Counted from the stretch's first letter, positions 1 to 6,037 are shown. The stretch is 10,953 nucleotides of DNA from Chloroflexota bacterium (GCA_021786265.1 JAJYNP010000366.1:1-10953); one strand, 5' to 3'. The notes: generated by a model from the sequence alone, not told the origin. Made by a program: numbers and translations.

Positions 1-2
1 CG

Positions 3-314
3 CTCGAGATGGAGCCAGGGCTCACCCGCGTCACGGTGGAAGACCAAGGACCCGGTATCCGGGCGCGGATGGGCGGCGCCTCGGATATGCAGGCCGTCCA
101 GGCCTCCGCGGCGGCTCTCGCCACGTCGCACGGCGAGGGTGGCATGGGCATGAGCCAGATCCTCGAAGCGGCAGGGGCGGTCTCTCCGGCTCGGGTCGTC
201 GTCGAATCCGGGAACGCCAGAGTCAGTTGGTCGTTCCCCGGTGACGTGCAGGTTGCGACGGTGACGCCGCCCATCGCAGGAACGCGGATCACCCTCGAAA
301 CGACGGCGACGTAG
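3..314 (+). CDS. C-terminal fragment of a GHKL-type ATPase (histidine-kinase-like ATP-binding domain), cut by the window edge
   Basis: The frame is open to the left edge, so the ATG at 9 is probably internal and the gene starts outside the window. The visible part has the two glycine signatures of a GHKL ATP-binding fold: VEDQGPGI near residues 10-17 (DxGxG box) and GEGGMGM near residues 42-48 (second Gly-rich box). A beta-rich end with the motif PIAGTRITL follows, as is usual at the end of HATPase domains. There is no receiver domain or DNA-binding part after it. Such domains bind ATP and act in histidine kinases, anti-sigma kinases or small stand-alone regulators; which of these applies cannot be told here. 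The N box and any sensor domain would lie upstream of the window. The family call is moderately sure, the role is not. Confidence 0.6.
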   Translation, partial: LEMEPGLTRVTVEDQGPGIRARMGGASDMQAVQASAAALATSHGEGGMGMSQILEAAGAVSPARVVVESGNARVSWSFPGDVQVATVTPPIAGTRITLETTAT

Positions 315-347
315 CCGCGGCGATTGCGTTGGCGGCCGAGACGCGAC

Positions 348-558
348 TCATGCCAGCGTTGTCTCCGACTCGTCGCCCTCGGAGTAGTAGGGCAGGTCGG
401 ACGCGCCGACGATCGTCGCGCGCCGGACTAGCGCGTGCTGTGAGCCGAGGCCGACAGATTCGAGATCGCGCGGTGCACGAGCGGCACGACCTGCACGCCG
501 GTCACGCGGACGTTGCCCTGCACCTTCCGGATCTCGCCGTAGCCTCGTTCACGCGTCG
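348..558 (-). pseudogene. Decayed coding remnant, unrecognised
   Basis: Two frames on the minus strand carry protein-like sequence that does not connect. One, reading down from about 558, gives YGEIRKVQGNVRVTGVQVVP and then LVHRAISNL before a stop near 435. The other ends at 348 with ASDLPYYSEGDESETTLA, an acidic, plausible C terminus. Together they suggest one gene broken by a frameshift. The segment VHRAISNL resembles the end of IS1595-type transposases, so part may belong to the neighbouring element, but the acidic tail does not fit that family. No start or Shine-Dalgarno site is visible. No function is assigned. Confidence 0.25.
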
Positions 559-867
559 TCTCCTGCTACCCGTGGAGACCGTCGGAGCGGACGGTTGCCG
601 TGCGCGTCAGTCCGGGGCTTGGTCAGGACTGCCACCGCGGCGAGCACCACCGCCGACTTGCGGCCCCTGCGCTGTCGTCCGCCCTTCAGCCCTGGCTGGT
701 AGCCGCCGACGAAGGTGCCGTCCATCTCGACGACGCCGACCAGGCGGTAGCAGGCGCCCGACACTGCCGCTGGCGGCCGATCCCCGTGCACGGGGATCGC
801 GGCGCGCCTGCGACGTGCCCGGTGTGGCGCACGACGGACACTCGTATCGATAGACGTACGGCAGCAC
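549..867 (-). pseudogene. IS1595-like (ISXO2-type) transposase remnant with internal deletion
   Basis: Reading the minus strand from about 867, one frame gives a zinc-ribbon start, VYRYECPSC followed by a basic stretch. A second frame, ending at 549, gives VEMDGTFVGGYQPGLKGG and then RGRKSAVVLAAVAVL. The latter is the start of the DDE-type transposase domain of the IS1595 group, whose usual pattern is VEVDETYVGG followed by GK and a V/A-rich strand. In intact transposases about 60-80 residues separate the zinc ribbon from this motif. Here they are directly joined but out of frame, so the middle is deleted, and the D-E residues of the motif are changed to D-G. The rest of the catalytic domain is missing. 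Terminal inverted repeats were not recognised. A dead element fragment. Confidence 0.55.
778..799. repeat. 22-bp perfect palindrome inside the transposase remnant
   Basis: The sequence around CCCCGTG/CACGGGG is a perfect self-complementary 22-mer with no spacer. It sits where the zinc-ribbon frame and the DDE frame of the transposase remnant meet, so it may mark the deletion junction. Confidence 0.6.
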
Positions 868-882
868 GTACGCTACACAGTG

Positions 883-1176
883 ATGAAGACCATTCCGATC
901 GGCACCCTGCGACAGCGGGTGGCCGACGTCATCGACGAGGTGCAGGCAAGCGAGGAGCCGACACTCGTGGTGCAGCGCTCGCGGAAAGCCGCGCACATCG
1001 TGAACCCGGAACGGTACGAGCGCGATCAGGCCGAGCTCAGCGCGCTCCGCCGGGCGGTCTTCCTCGCGCCGGCAGGACCCGCTCCTTCGAACACACAAGC
1101 CGAAGGGCGAGCTCGCCGCCTACTCGGTATTCAGCGTGGAAGACGACCTGCGGGTCCTCGTTCGCTGGGACCGTGA
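883..1176 (+). pseudogene. Phd/YefM-family antitoxin, head intact, C terminus replaced by frameshifted toxin DNA
   Basis: The first 62 or so residues (MKTIPIGTLRQRVADVIDEV, then EPTLVVQRSRKAAHIVNPERYE) are a good match to the DNA-binding N-terminal half of Phd/YefM antitoxins. These repress their own operon and neutralise a RelE/YoeB-type mRNA-cleaving toxin. After about 1066 the expected acidic, toxin-binding C terminus is gone. The frame instead reads out of phase through the end of a toxin gene (see 1073-1219) to a stop at 1176. The ATG at 883 is preferred to the GTG at 880 because the family starts MKT-like. No strong Shine-Dalgarno is seen. The peptide could still bind DNA but should not neutralise a toxin. 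The family call is fairly sure; function in this state is doubtful. Confidence 0.65.
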
Positions 1177-1219
1177 CGAGATATTCCTCGTGAACCTGGG
1201 CTCTCACGACCCGGTGTAG
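1073..1219 (+). pseudogene. RelE/YoeB-like toxin, C-terminal fragment only
   Basis: In the +1 frame relative to the antitoxin the DNA reads QDPLLRTHKPKGELAAYSVF, then SVEDDLRVLVRWDRDEIFLV and NLGSHDPV before a stop. This follows the end of RelE-superfamily ribonuclease toxins (pattern HKLKG.L.G..S..V..dlRv.frw..d.i.L..iGtHdeVY). There is no start codon and the N-terminal half is absent. The antitoxin body is joined directly to it, which is what a single internal deletion across an antitoxin-toxin pair would leave. The usual final Tyr after HD.V is also missing. The fragment cannot be an active toxin. Confidence 0.65.
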
Positions 1220-1500
1220 TGAGGCAGCCGACGCAACGCTCGCCGGCACCGGGCGCTTCAGCGCGCACCGCGCCCCGCTCGACACGATCCCGCTCGTTGA
1301 GCGGCGGAGTGCCGAGGCGCTCATCGCCGAGCCCGATGCGGCAAGGAACCTGGCTCGATATCCGCCTCCCCAATAGGGGACCCTCGACTCAGCCTCCCAT
1401 TTGTGCGGCGGGTTGCCTGTGCCCGAACCGTCCCAAAACGCGGTGGTTGCGGACCGCCTGCCATCTGGCCGTGCCGCCGCGCGCATGGCATCATCGGCAG
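1220..1500. other. Stretch without a recognisable gene
   Basis: Open frames here are low-complexity Arg/Pro/Ala-rich and match no family I know. A small hairpin (TCCCC-AATA-GGGGA, 1367-1380) is present but has no T-run. I see no RNA gene. Confidence 0.5.
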
Positions 1501-1524
1501 CGCCGGCGCCACGTGGCGCCGGCG
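1501..1524. promoter_or_regulatory. 24-bp perfect palindrome, probable operator or hairpin
   Basis: The two 12-bp halves, CGCCGGCGCCAC and its exact complement, abut with no spacer. The palindrome ends 20 bp before the GTG at 1545 and just before that gene's Shine-Dalgarno site. This position suits an operator for an autoregulated small gene. As RNA it would be a strong GC hairpin in the leader or an upstream stop. Seen directly; the role is inference. Confidence 0.5.
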
Positions 1525-1544
1525 TCAGCGGAGGAGTGGCCCGG

Positions 1545-1748
1545 GTGAGCGGCACGAAGCAGTCGGTCGCGCGCGCCGGATCGACGGCGCGCGTGTCGCC
1601 CGCCGCGCCAGAGAGCCGCTCGGTGTCGGTGAACGTGTGGCGGATGCTCGAGCGCCAGCCCGGCTTCAACGAGCGCCTGGAGCGCGGCACGGCACAGCTC
1701 GCCGCCGGCGACGTCGTGCCCTTCCGGGAGGTGTGCGGTTGCCGCTGA
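1545..1748 (+). CDS. Small hypothetical protein, 67 aa, possibly antitoxin-like
   Basis: The GTG at 1545 is chosen because GGAGGAG lies at 1530-1536, eight bases upstream; the upstream part of the same open frame has no such signal. The protein has a Ser/Ala/Arg-rich start, then a conserved-looking core VNVWRMLERQPGFNERLERG and AGDVVPFREV. It ends in CGCR. The core looks like a short helical region followed by a beta strand, as in many small antitoxins, but I cannot name a family. The gene lies between toxin-antitoxin remnants and a DUF4258/DUF2283 pair and has a palindrome directly upstream, which would fit an autoregulated small accessory protein. No partner gene overlaps it; the next gene begins 150 bp later. 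Function unknown. Confidence 0.5.
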   Translation: MSGTKQSVARAGSTARVSPAAPESRSVSVNVWRMLERQPGFNERLERGTAQLAAGDVVPFREVCGCR

Positions 1749-1788
1749 GGCGGTCCTGAGCGCCCAAGCGCGGTCCGTCTCGTCTGGG

Positions 1789-1816
1789 TGTGGACGCGCG
1801 GCTCGCAGGCTATAGA
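1789..1816 (+). promoter_or_regulatory. Weak candidate promoter ahead of the DUF4258/DUF2283 genes
   Basis: TGGACG (1789-1794) and TATAGA (1811-1816) with 16 bp between them each match four of six bases of the housekeeping consensus. It is about 85 bp upstream of the start at 1902. Such matches are common by chance. Confidence 0.25.
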
Positions 1817-1901
1817 GCACGCATGGCGGTGGTGTCAACCGCGCGGCTGGTGTCCCAACGGCGGCCACGAACGCAGCACCAACAAGGAGGAGAGGGCGCC
1901 C

Positions 1902-2135
1902 GTGCCGTTTCGTATCTCGGGCTATGCGCGCCACAGGATGCGTCGGCGGCACATTCCCGAGAGCGTCGTGATAGAGGTCTATGAAGACCCCGACGACAGG
2001 TACGAAGATGCACCGGAACACGGCCCAGATCGCGAGGTCCGGTGGCGGCGGTATGATGGGCGCGTAGTGGAGATCGTGGTGGACCTTACCGACGGTACTG
2101 TGGTGACCGTGTGGAGCACGCGGGTGGACCGATGA
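1902..2135 (+). CDS. DUF4258-family small protein (77 aa)
   Basis: The start is the GTG at 1902, because AAGGAGGAG lies at 1884-1892, nine bases upstream; upstream in-frame residues are low complexity. The product begins VPFRISGYARHRMRRRHIPE, which follows the DUF4258 pattern of a strand, then a His and an Arg-Met helix with an R.I motif. It continues with a Glu/Asp-rich turn and a beta segment VVEIVVDLTDGTVVTVW, the typical end of this family. DUF4258 proteins are small alpha/beta proteins often found in toxin-antitoxin-like pairs and are suspected RNases or toxins of the RelE-like kind; the activity is not settled. The stop overlaps the ATG of the next gene (ATGA at 2132-2135), so the two are translationally coupled. 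Family fairly sure, role inferred from context. Confidence 0.75.
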   Translation: MPFRISGYARHRMRRRHIPESVVIEVYEDPDDRYEDAPEHGPDREVRWRRYDGRVVEIVVDLTDGTVVTVWSTRVDR

Positions 2136-2392
2136 AGATCGAGTACGACAAGGAACACGATGCTGCCTACTTCGAGTTCTCAGCGGCGGACTCGGCGCAC
2201 CAGGTGAAGCTCGACAACGCACGGATCGTCGACTACGGCGCCGATGGGGCGGTCGTGGGCGTCGAGTTCATCTCACCCTCACGAGGGATGGACTTGCAGG
2301 GTGTTCCACGAGCCGCAGAGATCGAGATCGAAGCACGCAAGATCGGACTGCCGATCCGTTTGCCTCGCGGGATCGAGCGTGCCGCCGGCTAA
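2132..2392 (+). CDS. DUF2283-family small protein (86 aa), partner of the DUF4258 gene
   Basis: The ATG at 2132 overlaps the preceding stop by the ATGA arrangement, which decides the start. The protein opens MKIEYDKEHDAAYFEFS and continues RIVDYGADGAVVGVEFISPS, the two hallmarks of DUF2283 (a YD..hDalY strand, then a D..G.vvGiE strand). Family members are usually 60-80 residues; this one has about 20 extra residues at the end, IEARKIGLPIRLPRGIE. DUF2283 genes commonly sit next to DUF4258 or other small toxin-like genes, and an antitoxin role has been proposed. Here the order is DUF4258 first, DUF2283 second, in one transcript. The tight coupling supports a two-component module; the neutralising role is inference. 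Confidence 0.75.
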   Translation: MKIEYDKEHDAAYFEFSAADSAHQVKLDNARIVDYGADGAVVGVEFISPSRGMDLQGVPRAAEIEIEARKIGLPIRLPRGIERAAG

Positions 2393-2615
2393 CAAGCGGC
2401 CGGGGCACGAGCCTGCTCGGCGCGCGACCGACGAGCAGGCGGCAGGGCGGAGCGCGGGCGCTCGAGCTCGCCTGCCAACGAGCCCGACCGATGCCGAAAC
2501 GCGCCGCATCGAGGCCGACCCTGACTTGTACAGTCGACTGCTTGCGAGGCTGAACCGTCCCGGGGTGCTCGTGCCGGTGAAGCAGGTGCTGGGCGACCTT
2601 GACGCGGACGACTAG
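2379..2615 (+). CDS. Small hypothetical protein (78 aa) at the end of the DUF4258/DUF2283 cluster
   Basis: The frame overlaps the end of the DUF2283 gene by 14 bases if the GTG at 2379 is the start; no ATG is available. The first half is low complexity (Arg/Ala/Pro). The last 40 residues look like real protein: TDAETRRIEADPDLYSRLLA, then RLNRPGVLVPVKQVLGDLDADD. The pattern recalls short antitoxin-like proteins of the same sort as the one at 1545-1748 (helix, Gly-Val, then VP-x-x-x-V), but I do not recognise a family. A weak GGGA lies upstream of the start. It may be the third gene of the operon or a remnant whose true start was lost. Function unknown. Confidence 0.4.
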   Translation: MPPANKRPGHEPARRATDEQAAGRSAGARARLPTSPTDAETRRIEADPDLYSRLLARLNRPGVLVPVKQVLGDLDADD

Positions 2616-2629
2616 CCGGCCGGTCCTCC

Positions 2630-2661
2630 TGCAACTTTTCGGGCCACCCGCGCCTTATAGT
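2630..2661 (+). promoter_or_regulatory. ECF-type promoter of anti-sigma head copy 1
   Basis: TGCAACTTTT (2630-2639) has the AAC core typical of -35 elements used by ECF sigma factors. TATAGT (2656-2661) is a good -10, with 16-17 bp between. The same two elements with the same spacing recur before the second head copy at 10658-10689, although bases between them differ, which argues that they are selected. Seven bases after the -10 comes the ATG at 2669, so the transcript is probably leaderless. Control by the sigma factor that this protein family binds is inferred. Confidence 0.55.
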
Positions 2662-2784
2662 GAGTGTGATGACCTGCGAGCACGCCCGCGCCCTCATCGA
2701 TGGCTTCGTCCTCGACGAGCTCTCGCCCGCGGAAGCCCGGACACTGGCCGACCATGTGCGCGGCTGCGTCGCCTGCACGGCCGA
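2630..2784 (+). repeat. Direct repeat, copy 1: promoter plus anti-sigma head
   Basis: These 155 bp match 10658-10812 with about eight differences (95%). Roughly 80 bp from the -10 box onward are identical. The match stops sharply after GCCGA at 2784. Confidence 0.9.
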
Positions 2785-2848
2785 GGGCAATGTCGGGAAA
2801 CGTCGCGAACCGCGGGACCGGCTGGCACCGAGCGGGGCCGGTATCTGA
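2669..2848 (+). pseudogene. Anti-sigma factor N-terminal zinc-binding head, cut off after about 39 codons
   Basis: From the ATG at 2669 the frame reads MTCEHARALIDGFVLDEL and then TLADHVRGCVACTAE. This is a zinc anti-sigma (ZAS) domain with His29, Cys33 and Cys36 (H-x3-C-x2-C) and Cys3. Such domains bind an ECF sigma factor in the cytoplasm and are followed by a TM helix and an outer domain. Here homology to the intact paralogue at 10697 stops at codon 39, at GCCGA. A meaningless tail of about 20 residues (NVGKRREPRDRLAPSGAG region) then runs to a stop at 2848, with no TM helix. GTG codons at 2660 and 2666 are in frame, but the ATG fits the promoter better. The matching remainder of an anti-sigma gene lies on the minus strand at 8545-9165. 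The head might still be made as a short soluble peptide. Confidence 0.8.
2780..2795 (+). other. Candidate recombination site A (attL-like): anti-sigma head | foreign arm
   Basis: GCCGA (2780-2784) is followed by GGGCAATGTCG (2785-2795), which is not anti-sigma sequence. The same pentamer starts the inverted tail at 9165-9161. The arm resembles GGCGAATGTTG at 9163-9173 (8 of 11 bases). Together they would form an imperfect dyad around a GA core, as expected for two halves of a serine-recombinase attP. Confidence 0.5.
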
Positions 2849-2868
2849 ACGCGCGCCGCAATGCTGCT

Positions 2869-3046
2869 ATGCGGCATAGCCTGAAGACGCACCTGCTGAC
2901 CATTCAATCCCGTGGCACGGTCGCACTTCCGGCCGATCTCCGCCGTCGCCTCCACCTCGATCGCGCCGACGCCCAGGTCAAGCTTCCAGCTTGATGGCGA
3001 GCTCGCCCTGCGATGGCGGCGCATCGGCAGGCACGCCACTGCTTGA
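2869..3046 (+). pseudogene. AbrB/MazE/SpoVT-type antitoxin fragment, probably frameshifted
   Basis: From the ATG at 2869 the frame reads LLTIQSRGTVALPADLRRRL and HLDRADAQVKL, the swapped-hairpin AbrB DNA-binding motif (pattern T.qs.Gri.LPa.lR..lgl..Gd.V). It stops at 2994 after 41 residues, whereas antitoxins of this type run to 70-90. Shifting by one base near 2986 allows the sense to continue as QLDGELALRWRRIG to a stop at 3046, a plausible family ending, so one inserted base is the likely lesion. The usual PIN or MazF toxin partner is not found after it. It lies inside the proposed invertible segment, directly beside site A. Confidence 0.5.
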
Positions 3047-3162
3047 CGCGGGCGAGCGGGTCGTCGGCCACGCGGTGGCAGGCTCAGGCCCAGCGGTAGA
3101 GCGGCAGGCATAACTCGGTTCGCGCACGGCGTTGCCGCGGGAGCGCCGCGCGACCCGTCCGC
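3047..3162. other. Intergenic stretch with a possible relic of a surface-protein C terminus (minus strand)
   Basis: On the minus strand 3112-3080 reads ELCLPLYRWA then stop. This shares a 15-bp identity (CCGCTCTACCGCTGG) with the end of the 536-aa protein gene (NVSPLYRWLVR). Nothing else coding is seen. GC-rich inverted sequence at 3125-3155 could fold downstream of the hydrolase gene but has no T-run. Confidence 0.3.
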
Positions 3163-4311
3163 CTACCGGCCCAGCCCCAGCGCCGTCTCCAGCACCGTGC
3201 GGATCGTCACCGCGTTCTGCAACACGCTTTGGTGGTCCGCGTCCGGCACCAGCGTGAGCGTCGCGTTGTAGCCGGCCGCCTGCAGCGCCTCCGCGAAGGC
3301 CTGCGCCTCGCCCGGCCGCACGTTCGTGTCGAGCGAGCCCTCGACGAGGCGTACCAGGAGCCCGGGGTTGCTCCGCGCGCGGACGAGGGCGAACGGGTCG
3401 CCAGCGGCCCACGCCGTCGCTGTGGCTCCGGGCGCGCCCGACGCACCCGCGGCAGGCACGCCCGACCCACCCGCCGGGCCGCCACCTGCCCCGCCCCCCG
3501 ACGTGCCAAAGAACGCGGCGAGGAAGCCCGGGGTGATCTCGCCCTCTGCGTAGATCCCCGCGATCCCCACAAAGGCGTCCGGCTTCGTGGAGCCGCGCGC
3601 CGTCAGGCACGCCCCCGCCGGGGGCGTGAACGGATCGGACGAGAGCGCCTCGGTCGCCGCGAAGAACCCCCCGAACGAATGCGCCACGAGCGTCACCTGC
3701 GAGCCCGCACCCCCGTACTGCGCGCCGTGCGCGCGCGCGAAGCGGATGGCGCAGCCGATATCCTCGTAGGGGAGCGGGAACAGGCCGCCATACTGCGCGC
3801 CCTCCCGGTAGTCCGCGACGAAGACCACCGCCCCTTGGCCCGCCAGGAGCGAGGCGAAATCCGCGAGGCCGTGGCGGATCCCGGGCGCCGCCGGGCCGCC
3901 GGGCAACGCGACCACCACCGGCCAGGGCCCCGCCTGGCGCGGAAAGTAGACGTCGAGATAGAGCGTGCACGGCCCGAGGGTGCCGCAGGAGACCTCGGGC
4001 GTGAACGCCACCTGCCCCGCGCCGCTGATCGGCAGCCGATGGCACGCCGGGTCGAACGGTCCGCACGAGGCCGGGGGGCCGGGCACGACCGGCGGGGCGG
4101 GGGTGAGGGCCGGGGCCGACGCGGCTGGCGCGGACGGCGCGACCGAACCGGGCGGCGCCGAGCCGAGCGCGAGCGGGGCGCTCGCGGACGGGACGCCGGG
4201 TGCGGGTGAGGCCGACGGTGCCCTCGCCACGAGCACGGCGCCCAGCGCGAGGACGATGACGCTGACGGCCACGGCGGCGGCGATCGCGGCGCGACGGGCA
4301 CGGGGGGTCAT
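3163..4311 (-). CDS. Membrane-anchored, exported alpha/beta hydrolase (esterase/lipase-like), 382 aa
   Basis: The protein starts MTPRARRAAIAAAVAVSVIV, an Arg-rich tip and a TM helix at about residues 8-29 with no clear signal-peptidase site, so it is probably anchored outside the membrane. Residues 30-80 are a Pro/Ala/Ser stalk. The hydrolase core (about 100-380) has the strand and oxyanion-loop region VVVALPGGPAAPG (132-144), the nucleophile elbow AHSFGG with Ser212, Asp328 in EGSLDTN, and His360 in DADHQSV. This is a complete catalytic triad in the order of the carboxylesterase/BD-FAE-like families. A Gly/Ala-rich insert at 270-300 replaces part of the cap. Six Cys residues may pair outside the cell. 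The ATG at 4311 has only a weak ribosome site. It lies 70 bp after the 536-aa gene on the same strand, so it is probably last in that operon. The substrate is unknown. Confidence 0.8.
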   Translation of the reverse strand: MTPRARRAAIAAAVAVSVIVLALGAVLVARAPSASPAPGVPSASAPLALGSAPPGSVAPSAPAASAPALTPAPPVVPGPPASCGPFDPACHRLPISGAGQVAFTPEVSCGTLGPCTLYLDVYFPRQAGPWPVVVALPGGPAAPGIRHGLADFASLLAGQGAVVFVADYREGAQYGGLFPLPYEDIGCAIRFARAHGAQYGGAGSQVTLVAHSFGGFFAATEALSSDPFTPPAGACLTARGSTKPDAFVGIAGIYAEGEITPGFLAAFFGTSGGGAGGGPAGGSGVPAAGASGAPGATATAWAAGDPFALVRARSNPGLLVRLVEGSLDTNVRPGEAQAFAEALQAAGYNATLTLVPDADHQSVLQNAVTIRTVLETALGLGR

Positions 4312-4381
4312 CGGGAGCGGCCGCGAGGGGTGGCGGGCTGCCCACCAGCGGGTGCAGGCGAGGAGCTCAGCGGGGGCGCCG

Positions 4382-5992
4382 TCAGCGGACCAGCCAGCGG
4401 TAGAGCGGGCTCACGTTGTTGGCGAACTCCGGAGTGGGGAGCGCGGCGACGCGCCAGGCATAGCGGCCGGCTGCGGGGGTCCAAGTCACGCTCGCCTGGC
4501 CCTGCGCATCGGTGCCTCGCCCGAAGCTACCCCGGTAGAGCCAGGCTCGACGGAGCGGATCGTAGCGGTAGAGCTGGAACGAGAGGTGCGCGGGCGAGCC
4601 CGCCGGTGCGACCTGCGCCGTCAGCGTGACCGGCCGGCCGGCCCGCGCGGCCTGCGTGTCGCTCGCGGAGACACCGACGAGCGAGACGAGTCGGCGGACG
4701 ATCACCCGCACCGCGTTCGAGCTCGTGGCGGCGTCCGTGCGCGAGCCTGGGTAGAGGAACTGGTACCAGGTGTTCATGGCCGGCGTCACCACCGTCGAGA
4801 CGGCGCCGTTCGCCACGCTGAACGGTCCCGACTGCACCGCGCCGGTAGCGTTGGCCGGCCGCGTCTCCAAGAAGACGGCCGAGGTATCCAGGCCCGGCGT
4901 GGTGGCGGAGAGCGTCACGCTCGTTCCGGGAAGGACCACGCGCACCGAACGGCTGAGCACGAGGCTGGTGGGGCGCAGCGGCGTGATCGTCCAGGAGGGG
5001 AGCGGCGTCACCACGTTGCCGGCGAAGTCGACCACGCTCCCCACGGTCAGGACGTACACCTGGCCCGGCACGAGGTCGGCGCCCGGCACGAACGAGCCCG
5101 TCCAGGACACGGGGTCATAGCTGTAGGTGCCCTCGACGCGGGCGCCGTTCGGCGCCTGGATCACGAGCCCGTGGGTGTCCCAGGACGCCGGATCGATGGG
5201 CTTGCTGAAGCGCAGGGTGACGGTGGGCCGCAGCCCGACGATCGCGGCATCGGCGGTCGGCGCGATGGCCGTGACGACGGGGGCCACGGTGTCGAGCGTG
5301 ATCGAGGCGGAGACGGGCGCCGACTCCACGCCCACCCCGTTGCGCACCTTGGCCCAGAGCGTCTTCACTCCGTCTCCGGGTGGGAAGGTCCAGCTCGAGG
5401 CCGCCGCGTACGGCTGCCACGCGCCCCAGCTCACCCCGTCCGCGCTGAACGCCATCTGGGCGAGCCCCGAGAGGCTCGCGTAGCCGGTCAAGATCACCGA
5501 GACCGTACGTGCGTTCGTGCGCAGACGGCCGCCGTCGAGGACGAGCGAGGCCACCGGTGGCGCGCTGTCCGCCACGATCTGCACGGCGAGGGTGTAGGTC
5601 CCCTCGACGTCGCTGGCGCCGTTGAGGTCGATGTAGTACGTGCCGCCGAACTCGGACGCGTACGAGATGTGCTGCGCCGTGCCCACCACGGTCGACCGCG
5701 CCACCAGGCCCTGCGTGCCGACCACCGTGGTGGCGGACGCGTCGAAGAGGTAGAGCCCGAAGAGCGTGCCCGGCGTGCCGGTCAGGCCCGCCACGAGGAC
5801 GTAGCCTGCCGGGATCGTGACGCGGTACACGACGTCGTAGATGGGGCCGCCCAGTTGACCGCTGACCACCGGCGCCGGGAGCGGCACCCCCGGGATGTTC
5901 GACGATGCGTCGGCGAGTGTGGCCGTGGGGCTCGCGAGCAGCGCGCCGGCGACGAGCGCCGCGGCGAGCAGTGCGCGGATAGAGCGTGTCAT
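4382..5992 (-). CDS. Secreted multi-domain surface protein with PPC-like and Ig-like domains, 536 aa
   Basis: A signal peptide is clear (MTRSIRALLAAALVAGALLA, cleavage probably after ATLA near residue 27). Residues 45-140 look like a bacterial pre-peptidase C-terminal (PPC) domain, with YRVTIPAGYVLVAGL and GGTYYIDLNG. Residues 143-235 form an Ig-like repeat (SGLAQMAFSADGVSWGAW, then SITLDTVAP) of the kind often found between sugar- or surface-binding modules. Residues 236-336 match the Big_5/SbsA-type Ig domain (RFSKPIDPASW, LVPGQVYVLTVGSVVDFAGN). Residues 340-433 and 434-536 are two more beta domains, the last ending SPLYRWLVR. There is no sortase motif or C-terminal TM. The protein is likely on or outside the cell, in adhesion or polymer binding. 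A hairpin at 6038-6063 precedes it. Confidence 0.75.
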   Translation of the reverse strand: MTRSIRALLAAALVAGALLASPTATLADASSNIPGVPLPAPVVSGQLGGPIYDVVYRVTIPAGYVLVAGLTGTPGTLFGLYLFDASATTVVGTQGLVARSTVVGTAQHISYASEFGGTYYIDLNGASDVEGTYTLAVQIVADSAPPVASLVLDGGRLRTNARTVSVILTGYASLSGLAQMAFSADGVSWGAWQPYAAASSWTFPPGDGVKTLWAKVRNGVGVESAPVSASITLDTVAPVVTAIAPTADAAIVGLRPTVTLRFSKPIDPASWDTHGLVIQAPNGARVEGTYSYDPVSWTGSFVPGADLVPGQVYVLTVGSVVDFAGNVVTPLPSWTITPLRPTSLVLSRSVRVVLPGTSVTLSATTPGLDTSAVFLETRPANATGAVQSGPFSVANGAVSTVVTPAMNTWYQFLYPGSRTDAATSSNAVRVIVRRLVSLVGVSASDTQAARAGRPVTLTAQVAPAGSPAHLSFQLYRYDPLRRAWLYRGSFGRGTDAQGQASVTWTPAAGRYAWRVAALPTPEFANNVSPLYRWLVR

Positions 5993-6037
5993 CGCCAGAG
6001 GATAGCCTCCCAGGCCAAGTCGCGGGGGACGACGCGA

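Noticed and set aside
3080..3120. A tRNA-like D-arm sequence (CCCAGCGGTAGAGC) followed by CATAAC and TTCG on the + strand
   Set aside because: No acceptor stem, anticodon stem or T stem can be paired around it. The same bases occur at the end of the 536-aa gene, where they encode PLYRW, so it is better explained as a coding relic.
2978..4345. Long open frames overlapping the exported-protein genes and the recombinase on other frames (for example 2978-4345 and 9373-10806 minus, 3965-6253 and 6051-7670 plus)
   Set aside because: Their products are Arg/Gly/Pro-rich low-complexity sequence without domains and lie over genes with clear signal peptides, motifs and catalytic residues. They are GC-driven shadows.
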